Assembly (NCBI GenBank): GCA_003427395.1
Contig: BFEA01000153.1
Location: forward strand, 677,426 to 712,144
Reading direction: 5' to 3'
Source of the DNA: Chara braunii
Lineage: Eukaryota; Streptophyta; Charophyceae; Charales; Characeae
Length of the DNA stretch: 34,719 nt
Positions 20,430-30,245 of this stretch are shown here, one piece after another. The notes below the pieces were generated by a model. The model was not told the origin of the DNA. It worked only from the letters and a program-made list of their open reading frames with translations, and made no database searches. The stretch's first letter is position 1. Every line of letters starts with the position of its first letter. The translations under genes were made by a program, and so were the position numbers.

Positions 20430-21709
20430 TTCTCCACGATTTCACCGCCATCGTTCCGCTCGTATTCGAGCCAGAACGCTGCCGCTTCGTCGCACTCCTC
20501 ACCGACAAGCCGTTCACCCCCGCTCGCCGCCTCAGTAGTCTTCCGCCTTCGAGGTTTCTTCTGGCCATCGCCTTCTTCAGCTGCCACTTTCCGTTTTGAT
20601 TTCCCCGAAGGTTCTCTCGCGGCCGCAGTGCCCGGATCAGACGAATCTCCTCCACCCACGGCTTGTCCTTCGCGGATGATCAAACCGTCGGGCCTCCTCG
20701 CTTTCTTACTTGTCGTCCCACCCACTTCCTTCGGTGGCCTCTTTCCCGAGGCACGTTCTCCGACGTCACCTCCATCCCCGCCCATCACCGCCTCCGATTA
20801 TTCTCTCATCCTCTTCATGCGGAGGGTTCCTTCCGCCACCTCCTCTCACACCATCCTCTGTCGCTCGCGCTTCTTCTCCGAAGGACTCTGCTCCCCGCCT
20901 GAGCTTTCGCGGACAACGCTCATCCCTTCAGCCTCATTCCCTCCGACACCCCGATCTGCCGGATTCTCTTTTCGTCTCATCTCGAAGCGAGTACATGTCG
21001 CCGCTACAGCGGACCTTGATGAGTTTCGGAATGTCGACCCGTTGAGTCCCCGTACCTTGAGAATGCACGTCCGACGTGTTCTCAAGAGCATCCGGACCTG
21101 CGTGTGAACGCTGTGCGCGCGCCCCTTGACCCGACCCCCAGCGTCTTGAATCGGACTCCCGCGCCCCACTGCCGCAACTAGAGTTTCTGGAGCCAAGCCG
21201 GACGACCCCTCACGGGGTGGCAGAAGCCGGAAAACATGTTCTTGCGGAAGAACCGGACGTTCTTTCAGCACCATCAGAGCGAGATCGAGATATTGCTCTG
21301 GCGATGGAAGACGCTTGCTGCCGCCATCGTAAAGGCCTTTGAAGTGAGAGCACAACGTCATGTTTGAGTAGTACCCCGCGAAACTCTTGATGGTCACCAG
21401 CACACCCTTAGCACCTATGAGAGGCAGTGGTAGTGTGCAGCTTGAGCAAACCTCCGGTAGTCTTGGTGCACGCGACGATGGTACCGAGAGGAAGAACGTT
21501 GTCCGCTCCCTCAGCGTCTGGAACGCAAGTGGGTCGCATAAAAACAGCTGGCCCAAAAAGGTCCCCCTGAACAACGAAGTCCAAAAACCATTGTGCTCCC
21601 ATTGCGTGCATATACTGAGGAGTAGATTGCTGTAGAGGTCGTCCCTCTCCGGGGGCAGATGGTCCAGCGCTTGTGGATGTGTTCTTCGCGGACCCAATTG
21701 TACTCTCAC
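20430..21709 (-). pseudogene. N-terminal segment of the ParB-like/methyltransferase protein
   Basis: One frame runs from 21709 to about 20430 with two stops (TGA 20846-20848, TAA about 20803). The first ~170 residues have an order typical of a folded domain (LLSICTQWEHNGFWTSLF, GQLFLCDPLAFQTL, LIGAKGVLVTIKSFAGYYS, FKGLYDGGSKRLPSPEQYL) that I do not recognise. The rest is polar and basic (KKARRPDG, KSKRKVAAEEGDGQKKPRRRK) and could carry nuclear localisation signals. The first Met of the open frame is taken as the start; the true start is not certain. Confidence 0.55.
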
Positions 21710-22359
21710 CCGTTGACTAGCACGCCCAACCTCAGACCAACTTGGATGACTAATACGCCCAACCCCAGACCACTACAAAAGCAAAGTGCAAACTAACTCG
21801 GACTTAACGAAATGGAGGACGAAAAGAACGTAAGAGATGGGTGTTCGAAATGCACACGAAGTCACAACAATCGGGTGAAGGACAGGAAAGACAGCAGTCC
21901 TCTAGCAGAGTGCAAACGAGCTCGCTGTCCTAGAATCGAGAAAGAGGTGATTTATCTTCAGGAAAGTACGAACTAACTTGGAGTTTCGGGAATGAAGTCC
22001 TCTACAACAAGTACCGCATGGGTATCAACAAGGGGGAACCGACGTGCAGTTCCGGGCTCAAGGATACAAAACAATTGGGTGGCTGGCAGAGTGAGTTCGG
22101 AGGGAAGACGACAACTCTTCGGAAAGATTGCGACCCGACTAGATGCCCTCGAAACGAGTAAGATGTGGTTTATCGACAAGTGCGAAGGGTGTCGACAAGT
22201 GCGAACTAACTCGCAGTTCTGTAGACAGGACAATAATGGCAACCCGCAGCACTAGGGGAAGTGCGAACTGACTCGGAATTGTGGAACTGAAGACCTAAAA
22301 GACGAACAAAACGAGTAAGATGTGGTTTATAGACAAGCGCGAAGGGTGTTGACAAGTGC
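21710..22359. promoter_or_regulatory. Dyad-rich upstream region of the minus-strand gene
   Basis: Contains dyad copies at 21784-21805 (75 bp before the gene), about 21963-21985, 22197-22218 and 22259-22280, and a truncated one at the gap. The block ACGAGTAAGATGTGGTTTAT, GACAAGTGCGAAGGGTGT, CGACAAGTGC is repeated at about 22154-22200 and 22314-22359, so a tandem array of about 160 bp period enters the assembly gap. The position suggests a divergent control region. No TATA box is assigned. Confidence 0.6.
22197..22218. repeat. 22-bp dyad copy in the central core
   Basis: AAGTGCGAAC and ACTCGCAGTT with two bases between. One of a cluster of copies upstream of the minus-strand gene. Confidence 0.8.
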
Positions 22360-22989
22360 NNNNNNNNNNNNNNNNNNNNNNNNNNNNNNNNNNNNNNNNN
22401 NNNNNNNNNNNNNNNNNNNNNNNNNNNNNNNNNNNNNNNNNNNNNNNNNNNNNNNNNNNNNNNNNNNNNNNNNNNNNNNNNNNNNNNNNNNNNNNNNNNN
22501 NNNNNNNNNNNNNNNNNNNNNNNNNNNNNNNNNNNNNNNNNNNNNNNNNNNNNNNNNNNNNNNNNNNNNNNNNNNNNNNNNNNNNNNNNNNNNNNNNNNN
22601 NNNNNNNNNNNNNNNNNNNNNNNNNNNNNNNNNNNNNNNNNNNNNNNNNNNNNNNNNNNNNNNNNNNNNNNNNNNNNNNNNNNNNNNNNNNNNNNNNNNN
22701 NNNNNNNNNNNNNNNNNNNNNNNNNNNNNNNNNNNNNNNNNNNNNNNNNNNNNNNNNNNNNNNNNNNNNNNNNNNNNNNNNNNNNNNNNNNNNNNNNNNN
22801 NNNNNNNNNNNNNNNNNNNNNNNNNNNNNNNNNNNNNNNNNNNNNNNNNNNNNNNNNNNNNNNNNNNNNNNNNNNNNNNNNNNNNNNNNNNNNNNNNNNN
22901 NNNNNNNNNNNNNNNNNNNNNNNNNNNNNNNNNNNNNNNNNNNNNNNNNNNNNNNNNNNNNNNNNNNNNNNNNNNNNNNNNNNNNNNNN
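22360..22989. other. Assembly gap (630 N)
   Basis: Unknown bases flanked by a dyad-bearing tandem repeat on the left and (TA)n on the right. The gap size may be nominal. Confidence 0.98.

Positions 22990-23080
<91 letters not shown>
22990..23080. repeat. (TA)n microsatellite
   Basis: 91 bases of uninterrupted TA beside the gap. Confidence 0.98.
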
Positions 23081-23083
<3 letters not shown>

Positions 23084-24239
23084 GTCGGCGACCTCGCAAG
23101 GGACAGGTGAGCGAAAATCCGGAATTGATTCGGTGTTCAGTGTAGAAAATAGGTATTGATTTAGGGTTCGCCATGTGCAGCGACGACTACAAGTTGCGAA
23201 GGGGATCGAACAGCTTTACACGAACATTATCGTGGTTATGGCGAAAGGTAATCGAGCTGCGGAACACGGATCGGCTATGGCGAACAGAGGTGGAGGGTGA
23301 AGAAAAGACATCAGAAAGCGTCCACTGGCGAAACAACAAAACCCGGAATTGATTCGGGGTTCAACAGAACGCGGCTCCGGCGTTATATCCTATAGGTACA
23401 GATAGAGCATCTCGAAATGTGTTCGGACGTCGGACACATAATAGGACAACTCAAATTATATAATTTTACCTCCGTCGTGCGTTGAGCGAGCAACCAACGT
23501 CGGACGGATATGGATGTGCGACCACCGAACCAGCTATGGTGGAGGGATATCGAGGTAGGAAGAGCGAAGAGCGAAGAGCGAACCGAACACAATGTGGCAA
23601 GTGCGGACGGAGCGAAGAGCGAAGAGTGAGCGGGCTATGGGAGAAGGTGGTGGGGGCTGAAGACGAAATATCAGAACGAGCGCGGAAGCGATAGCGCGAC
23701 TTGATCTGTGGAATGCCAACAAAAGGGATAACTCGAGGGCTGCAACGCCTTTATACTTTGTTGCAGAAGGCCTCGCGTCAGGATCAAGGTGGGCCGGAAT
23801 CGATTCGCATATCGCACCCCTGGGCCCATAAAACGCCATCAAGGTGGGGCTGAATCGATTCGCGTATCGCACCCCTTGGCCCATAAAACGCCAGGGCTTA
23901 TAAACGGTAAGGGATACCGGAAATTGTCAGTCGTCGATCAACAATATTCAACCACGCAGATGAACGGAGCCACTGATATGCCAGTGGCCCAAAAATCTCC
24001 GTCCACTCTGGCGTGCAACGATGTGACAGTTTTCGAAAACAAGGGGCAGGAAATGTCATTTTCGCAGTTCTAATCTGGACCGTCGACCGGCATGATCCGA
24101 CGCACGAGGTCAGGCGCAAGAATCTAAAAGGTGCGGCAATTCGTTATGTGCCGAGGCGGTTCGTTGCGCGCCGAGGCCAGGCATCAGTTTATTTCCCGTC
24201 CAGGCGCGGCGATTCGTTGTGCGCCGAGGTAAAAAACAC
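23081..24239. other. Non-coding core with short tandem duplications
   Basis: No gene seen. AACCCGGAATTGATTCGGGGTT at 23340 and a related copy near 23118 keep the centre of the 22-bp dyad with different arms. GAAGAGCGAAGAGCGAACC-type repeats lie near 23558-23630. A 55-61-bp unit is duplicated at about 23782-23835 and 23838-23892 (ATCAAGGTGGG ... GATTCGC.TATCGCACCCC ... GGCCCATAAAACGCC). GTTCGTTGTGCGCCGAGG-type repeats lie near 24150-24230. Confidence 0.6.
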
Positions 24240-25200
24240 CGGAAATCACCATCAATGCACTTAGCTCATCGCCATCACCAACGCCCGCCATGCACCATCG
24301 CCATCGATGCGCTTAGCTCATCGCCATCGCGACGCAAAGCTATATCCCCCATCACAACTGTCGTGCTCGCCTGACCATCGCACCGCTGACAATCTCCATC
24401 GCTCTCAACGCAGCGCTGTCCATCATTGCGCCATCGCAACGCTGGTACCATAGCTGCCATCGCAACGCTGGTTCCATCACTGCGCCATCGTTATCCCTGC
24501 CATCGCAACGCTGGTTCCATCGCTGTGCCTTCTCTCTCCATCGCTGCGGCATCGCTAACCATTGTTGCACGTCCTCTCTCCATCTCTCTCCACCGATGCG
24601 CGATCTCTACCGATCTTTCGTCACCTATTCCCATCGCCGTGGTATCTTTCCTAATCTATCTCCTACGTCATCTATCTCCTTCGGTGCGCTATCTTTCCTA
24701 ATCTATCTCCTTCGTCATTTATCTCCATCGCTGCGCTATCTTTCCTAATTTATCTCTATCGTCATCTATCTGCTTCGGTGTGCCATCTTTCTCTATTGTT
24801 GTGCTATCGCTAACCATCGCTGCGCCTGCTATCTCCGTTGCTGCGCCATGTTTCTTCATCGGTGCGCAATGTCTCTCTCTCGCTGTGGCACATCTCCCAA
24901 TCAGTTCGCGATCTCTTTCCCTTCCTTCGCCATTTACCTTCTTCCCCGGAATATACAACGCACGTTCCTTATAGTTGTCTTTAGACCGAAAGATGATCCG
25001 AATTTAGCTGTAATGACCGGACGTTGTATTTGGGGGAAGACTGTGACTCCATCCATCTCTCTTGGTGCGCCATCTCTCTCAATCGGTGCGCCATCTCTCT
25101 CCATGTATTTTCATCGATGCTCCGTCTGCCCATCGCTTCGCAATCTTTCTCCATCTCAAAAAATAGTACGTCATCTTTCCCTATTTCTCTCTTGTGACAA
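24240..25200. repeat. Degenerate CCATCGCTGCGCCATC-type minisatellite
   Basis: Nearly 1 kb built from short units such as CCATCGCAACGCTGGTTCCATC and CATCTATCTCCTTCGGTGCGC. Open frames across it on both strands only reflect the repeat. Confidence 0.75.
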
Positions 25201-25283
25201 TCTGTAGCTCGTACTACACGCAGAAGAAGCCGAAAACAACTTGCACTTGTATCCGCAGTTTCGTAATGGAAATGCTCGTTTCC

Positions 25284-25615
25284 AAGTGCGAATTCATTCG
25301 CTCTTGAACCAACCAACCCCTTAATTTGTTACTATTTAGTCCATAGGTCAGAATTAACTCGTACTTGTACCCCCAGTTTCGTAATGAAAATGTCCGTTTG
25401 CATGTGCGAATTTATTCGCTCTTCAACCAACCATCCTCCTAAATTTTTTACTCTTTAGTCCATAAGTCCCAGTTTCATAGTGGAAATGCTCGTTTTTAAG
25501 TATGAATTTATTCGCTCTTCAACCAACCATCCCCCTAAATTTGTGACTCTTTAGTCCATAAGCCCCAGTTTCATTATGGAAATGCTCGTTTGCAAGTGCG
25601 AATTTATTCGCTCTT
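25284..25615. repeat. Tandem array of dyad-bearing units, about 96-118 bp period
   Basis: Dyad copies begin at 25284, 25402, 25498 and 25594. Each unit reads AAGTGCGAATTTATTCGCTC, TTCAACCAACCATCCCCCTA, ACTCTTTAGTCCATAAGT, CCCAGTTTCAT, GGAAATGCTCGTTT. Further single copies follow at 25699-25720, 25776-25797, 25822-25843, 25895-25916 and 25933-25954, and at 26088-26109, about 75 bp before the plus-strand gene. Confidence 0.88.
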
Positions 25616-26184
25616 CAACCAACCATCCCCCTCAATTTTTTCATCTTAAGTCGATAAGTCGCGTCTCTTCTCGGCCCAAAAGAATGAAGTTCTTTTGTCT
25701 TTGCGAGTTAACTCGCCACTGAACCAACCACGAAGGCAATTTCTTATTGCATGGCGTAATTAAAACGTTCCTCCGAAGTGCGAATTTTTTGGCACTTGAA
25801 ATTTCTTGTTGATTAGTGGATAATACCGAATTGACTCGCACTTATGTTCGCTCTTGTTCCGACCATGAACTCAATTTCTTACTGTACGTTGAATAAGTCT
25901 GAATCAACTCGCATTTGTACTCTCGCCAGAAAAAGTGTGAGTTTACTCGGACATATCCAAACCACTTGCACACTGAACGAGTGGGAGAAGAGTCGGACTT
26001 GAGATACCACTTGAGCCTCACATCAGGGTTTGACAAAACGATATGGATTCAAATGTTGTTGTTTCACTGTTTTGTGATAAATATTAGAAATGCGAGTTTG
26101 CTCCCTCTTGTTTATTTCCCTGACCTCGTCATACGCTGATGTGATTTTCTTGTTGTACAGTTTCCATGTGAATCGTCTCTTCAA
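25616..26184. promoter_or_regulatory. Dyad-rich region upstream of the plus-strand gene
   Basis: Contains six dyad copies of varying quality (25699, 25776, 25822, 25895, 25933, 26088). No coding signal. It mirrors the dyad-rich region upstream of the minus-strand gene on the other side of the core. Confidence 0.55.
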
Positions 26185-26943
26185 ATGGTTGTCCAATCCG
26201 TCCACTGTGTCACGCCACCGCCACCGTCACGACAACACGGAGAAGACGATGTTCGAGAACGTAGTTCTTGTGACAGCACCCCGGAAGCTCCCTGTGATCG
26301 GCATTGCAGTTTGAAAAGGGAGTTCTCGATGTTGGCCCCGACGAATCATTCAGGCTTGTCTACGACGTCAGCACAGCGTTGTTTTGTTCGCTTTACCGAC
26401 GTTACCGACAGTCAGCGTGTATCTATCGCGCTAATCCCCGGTAGTGAGGGTGTTCGGGATGTCGAGACGTTTTCCGGTGGGTGGATGTTCGTGGACACAG
26501 ATTTTTGTGGTGTGTCTGAAATGACTAGATCAGATCTCGTGCCGACAGCGGGTAGACTGTCTGAAAGCATTGAAGTTACCCAACCCCTAGCATTTGACTG
26601 CAGTCGGTCGTTGGTGGACACAGACTTCTGCGGTATGCCCGATAGAAACTGGTCTGATCGAGAACAGTGCGGTGCATTTGTTAGAAACGGGTATGATAGG
26701 GACCAGGCAACGGAACGTGCGTGTGGATGTGCGTAGATAGGTAATAGAATTGCATGTGAAGCCGAAAAAGTTGGCTCTCCGTCGATGACAGTCACGGGTG
26801 CAATGGAAACTTAGCAGACTGGTTTTGTAGACACAGATTTCTACAGTTCATCAGAATCCACCCAATCTGGTTTGCCGAGAACCGCTCCCACGGACAGATC
26901 AAAATTCCTAGGTGCAGCGCATCGGTCCTCGGCCAAAAGCTAA
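26185..26943 (+). pseudogene. VDTDF-repeat segment, probable N-terminus of the transposase-like gene
   Basis: One plus-strand frame with stops at 26734-26736 (TAG) and 26812-26814 (TAG). It contains three imperfect copies of a ~25-45-residue unit: MFVDTDFCGVSEMTRSDL, LVDTDFCGMPDRNWSDRE and FVDTDFYSSSESTQSGLP. I do not recognise the unit. There is no dyad between this segment and the transposase-like region 130 bp downstream, whereas other genes are separated by dyads, so I infer one gene. The start is uncertain: the open frame begins at an ATG at 26185, but the first part up to about 26330 is low-complexity. Confidence 0.5.
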
Positions 26944-26999
26944 CCTGGAACTCCCGAAGCAGTCCTTCAAGTTTTGTCTCATCCCCTACCTCGGCCAAA

Positions 27000-29101
27000 A
27001 GAAGGTCAGAGCATTAGAGGAGGGTCAAAAGTCGATTAAATGAAACTAACATTGCGCTCGTTCCGACGCACAAATGTTGTAAGAACAAGTGTTTCGGGTC
27101 TTGACCATTGACGATATCAAATCGGTGCGCGCAGCCTATTACGAAATGTCCCTCGAAAGGAGGATCGAGTGGTGGATGCAAACCCTCGACAATTTCACTA
27201 TCCTCGACGGCGGTCTGGAAAGAGCCAACCAGTGCAGTGCAAACGCTGTGTGTGCATCGCCGGTTGCTGCAAAATAATGGGGATATGTCAAAACACATTT
27301 CGTCGTTATAGCAAGTGCAAGTCGGACGAGGTTGTCCGTGGCCGTCATAGTCGATGGGGATTGTTGAACCCGAGACCGGAGTATGTCAGCATGCTGGCTC
27401 ATGTGACAAGGTTCGTGGAACAACATGGAGATGTTATGCCTAACAAAATGGTTGTGAGGGGGACCTCACAATGACCTAAAGTTAGGCTCCCTGCTTATTT
27501 CACGAAGCTCCTTGTATACGAGTCCATCAAGGTGGACTTGGAAGCAACGGGTCAGACCGTCGTTTCGGAGCAAGTCTTCTACTCCATATGGAGGAATTAC
27601 GTGTGGCATGCCGACCTTGCCAAGTCCAACTCGTTCACAAAGTGTGGCGAGTGCGTCCGCATTAGACAGGCCAGAGATAACGCCTTTCTCCTTCGTGACC
27701 GTAGGGATTTCGATGAAAAGCACCGCAAACACCAACTAGATCAGGTCGCTTACCGTGCGGATTACGGTGACTGAACACTTCGTTTCATTTTAAACCCCGC
27801 AGAATACCTCTGCCTTATAGTGGATGGAATGGATCAGAAAAAGACAACCATTCCTCACATCGGCATGTATAATTACTCCAAGGATCATCGACACGACATG
27901 ATGATGAAAATGAACCTCACCGGGGTCGTAGCTCACGGCAGGAAACCGTCCATTTATGTTTACACGTATTTGCCTTTCTATGCCCACGGTTCCGATAGCA
28001 CCATGACATGCGTAATGCGGACTCTATATGAGTTGCAGGCGTCGGGCTAGAAATGAATAATACCTTATGTGTTTGACCTCTCTTCTGGTGAAATTCAGGA
28101 TTTTCGAAGATGTCGAAGTGGGGTTCATGCTCGTTGGCCACACGCATACCGACATAGACGCGACTTTTAGTATTTTCTCTAAGAAACTGAAGGACAACGA
28201 TGCTTACACCATGAAGCAGTTGTTCTCACTTCTCGAGTCGTCGCACAAGATACCGCCGAAGTGCATTGAACTCGATAACATTACCGATTGGCGCCGGGAA
28301 GTAGATTAATACGTCGACAAAAGCATCGTCGGCGTGTCGAAACCGCATCTCTTCAAATTCTTCATGCGTGACGGCAGTCCCGTCATGGTGTACAAGAAGT
28401 ACTGTACGAATGCGGAATGGATGCTGACAGGCAGACCAGTTCACTGGTTCCCGGTTGTTGATGGCCAGTATGCAGGCCCTACCTCCCCTCCACAGCCATG
28501 TGTTATTCCCCGTGTCGTTAAAGACGATTTTCGGATGACTCGTGACAGTGTCCAAAAATTTCTGGATGTCCTCGAACAGCATAGACACATGTGGCAGACA
28601 TATAGGAAGGAGGAGGTCGATAAGCAGGAGGATGCTTTGTCTTACTGGAAATCCATCTTCGTCGAGGCGGACGACATGATCCAAAAGCAAAAGAAGAAGG
28701 AGACGGAAGAGGGTGAGGAAGAGGATGTCCTCGGGGCGGACNAGCAGGAGATCTACCCTCACACCTTCTGGCCACAATCAGTCGAAACTGTGGAGGAAGT
28801 TCAAGAAGCCGACCCTCCTTCGCTAGATGCTTCGCTTATATATGTAGGACCGAGGGCGGGCCGTCCAAAAGTGGACTTTGACCTTAGGCGCCCTATAAAC
28901 AAAGGTGATTTTCTGATTGTTAGGTCGCCTTTTAAGGAACTGTCTCAAGGTGTCCCGTTATTGGTTGGCAGAGCACAGTCTGAGGTTGTGGACGACCGTT
29001 CCTCACCGCATTTCGGTTGTTTACGTATACAGTGGTGGGTGCCTACAGGTCACTCGTCTGATCTTCGCGAAAGGTACTCCGGCGCTTGGACGAAGAGGTG
29101 A
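27000..29101 (+). pseudogene. Transposase-like protein with DGMDQ and GHTHxDID motifs, disrupted
   Basis: From the N-terminus: a cysteine cluster HKCCKNKCF (27069-27095); LTIDDIKSVRAAYYEMSLER; CKRCVCIAGCCKIMGICQNT; RPEYVSMLAHVTRFVEQHGD; FYSIWRNYVWHADLAKSNSF with TKCGECVRIRQARDN; VDGMDQKKTTIPHI (from 27820); LTGVVAHGRKPSIYVYTYLP; GFMLVGHTHTDIDATFSIF (motif 28136-28159); then a long C-terminal part with KPHLFKFFMRDGSPVMVYKK. These are hallmarks of a family I know as DUF7869-like proteins, with an RNase H-type fold and mobile-element association. Stops at 27472, 27772, 28048 and 28307, and frameshifts near 27088, 27230 and 28050, break it. The expected DN...ENKN box between the two motifs appears lost by a small deletion near 28036-28056. 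It would be the element's mobilising enzyme by position and type; that role is inferred. Confidence 0.68.
28310..29101 (+). pseudogene. C-terminal region of the transposase-like gene
   Basis: This is in the same frame as the GHTHTDID segment after a TAA at 28307-28309 and is open for about 260 codons. It contains VYKKYCTNAEWMLTGRPVHW, a highly charged coiled stretch (KQKKKETEEGEEEDVLGAD) with one unknown base at 28742, PSLDASLIYVGPRAGRP and a tail ending VVDDRSSPHFGCLRIQWWVP and RERYSGAWTKR. The end resembles a small beta-rich domain. The region would help dimerisation or DNA binding only by analogy, and no family motif is recognised. Confidence 0.6.
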
Positions 29102-29298
29102 AAACTTTCCACTTCGGATGAGGAACAATGACAACGAGCCGAAACTGGGGCTTATTCTTGTAGAAGACCTTTTCGCAAAGGGACGGATGAGAGCAAATTT
29201 GTGACAGGCCTTGCAATACCGACATCCGTTTGCGAGAAAGCGCTTGTGGCCTTAGGGGACGGCTGTCTTTCCGGTCCGTCCGACGTGCCCGTTTAGAT

Positions 29299-29320
29299 AA
29301 ATGCGAACTGATTCGGATTT
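29299..29320. repeat. 22-bp dyad copy between transposase and paralogue A
   Basis: AAATGCGAAC and ATTCGGATTT with two bases between. A second copy lies at 29359-29380 (AACTGCGAAC...ATTCTGGTTT), 14 bp before the paralogue A start. Confidence 0.75.
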
Positions 29321-29393
29321 GGTAGCTACGAACTCTACTAAGATATTGACGAGATGTGAACTGCGAACTAATTCTGGTTTCTTGTCCTGCAGG

Positions 29394-30230
29394 ATGCATG
29401 ACGACGACACACCATCGTGCGACGTTGTATATGAGACAACGTGCTACGAAACCTCGTCCTACGCGAGCGAGTATTCCCTTTCAATCGAGAATGTGGACAC
29501 GGATCTTATCATCATGAACAAATGTATTTGGGGACAACAAACACTCAGTCTGGACAGCGATTATCTGCGTATCGAAGTTGGGGTCGGCGTCCATGGTTAC
29601 ATTACACCCGAAACACGTGTTGTTGATGAACAAACTACAATAGTTCGTGATAGAGGATCAAATATGTGGTACCTCTACTGCACTTTAGAAGAAGTCCAAC
29701 TTTTGGAAGTTCCATCCAACCATTAGCAGAAGATGGACGTCGAGGATATGGTGGATGATTGGGAGTTGTTGCGCTTCGAATAAGAGTGGGGTCGTATGGA
29801 CGAGCAACATGCTAAACTTTGTGCATGGTACTGCATCGGGAAGCCGCAGTTGCGTTTTCCTGTGATCATAGACTACCATGGTCGAGTTCGTCTTTTCAAC
29901 CGTGGCACCCCTGTGCTGACTCTTTTCACAGCGGCCAAGCTTTGTGGTAAGCAAATGAGAGTTTTCTTCCTTGTGAGAAAAGACTTTCGCGAGCACGCGT
30001 CCGTGGGTGCTCTCGAGCGCTTTTGTTTGGTGCATGCCCAACCATACTTTCTTTTCGGATTGTGTGATGACATATTATTCACGTTGGAACACAAGGACAA
30101 CTACAATCACTACACTCTACGAAAAGTTTCGCATCACCGTTCGGGTGTCCAAACATTGGAGTTCGTAGGGGGTAGGCGGAGACAGATCTACGACTGTCCT
30201 TACTGTGAGGATGGACACCAGTCGCCATGA
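29394..30230 (+). pseudogene. Unknown family, paralogue A (CPYC-ending protein)
   Basis: A single frame runs from ATG 29394 to the stop at 30228-30230 with two internal stops (TAG 29724-29726, TAA 29781-29783). Segments: DTDLIIMNKCIWGQQTLSLD, SDYLRIEVGVGVHGYI, VRDRGSNMWYLYCTLEE; then LCAWYCIGKPQLRFPVIIDY, FNRGTPVLTLFTAAKLCGKQ, MRVFFLVRKDFREH; then CLVHAQPYFLFGLCDDILFT and a terminal YDCPYCEDGH that could bind a metal. I do not recognise the family. The ATG directly follows CCTGCAGG, which could be a splice acceptor. It is followed by two related copies in the same orientation. A dyad begins 16 bp after its stop. Confidence 0.6.
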
Positions 30231-30245
30231 CCTGCTATGTGAGAC

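Larger units (their letters stand above)
16946..21709 (-). pseudogene. Large transposon-encoded ParB-like plus DNA methyltransferase-like protein, disrupted
   Basis: About 1,500 codons run on the minus strand. In order they are: an N-terminal region with a basic, disordered end; a ParB-like domain; a middle helical region; a segment resembling a beta-group (N4C/N6A) DNA methyltransferase; and an acidic then Gly-rich tail. Frame changes occur near 20430, 19830, 19200, 18830 and 18690. In-frame stops are at 20846, about 20803, 19538, 18963, 18398 and 18047. Long stretches keep one frame on both sides of the stops, so this is substitution-driven decay of one gene and not several small genes. ParB-methyltransferase fusions are known from phages and plasmids. 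Here the protein lies inside a eukaryotic element and might modify or bind element DNA, which is inference. Dyads sit 48 bp after its end and 75 bp before its start. Confidence 0.68.

Noticed and set aside
22206-23174. Long open frames across the assembly gap and (TA)n on both strands
   Set aside because: They consist of unknown residues and an IYIY repeat; no coding information.
24275-24701. Frames on both strands in the CATCG-rich stretch
   Set aside because: Minisatellite translation with no plausible protein pattern.
27767-27802. A GT...AG segment of 36 bp that would remove the TGA at 27772
   Set aside because: Too short for a normal intron, and the sequence reads colinearly through it, so a nonsense mutation is simpler.
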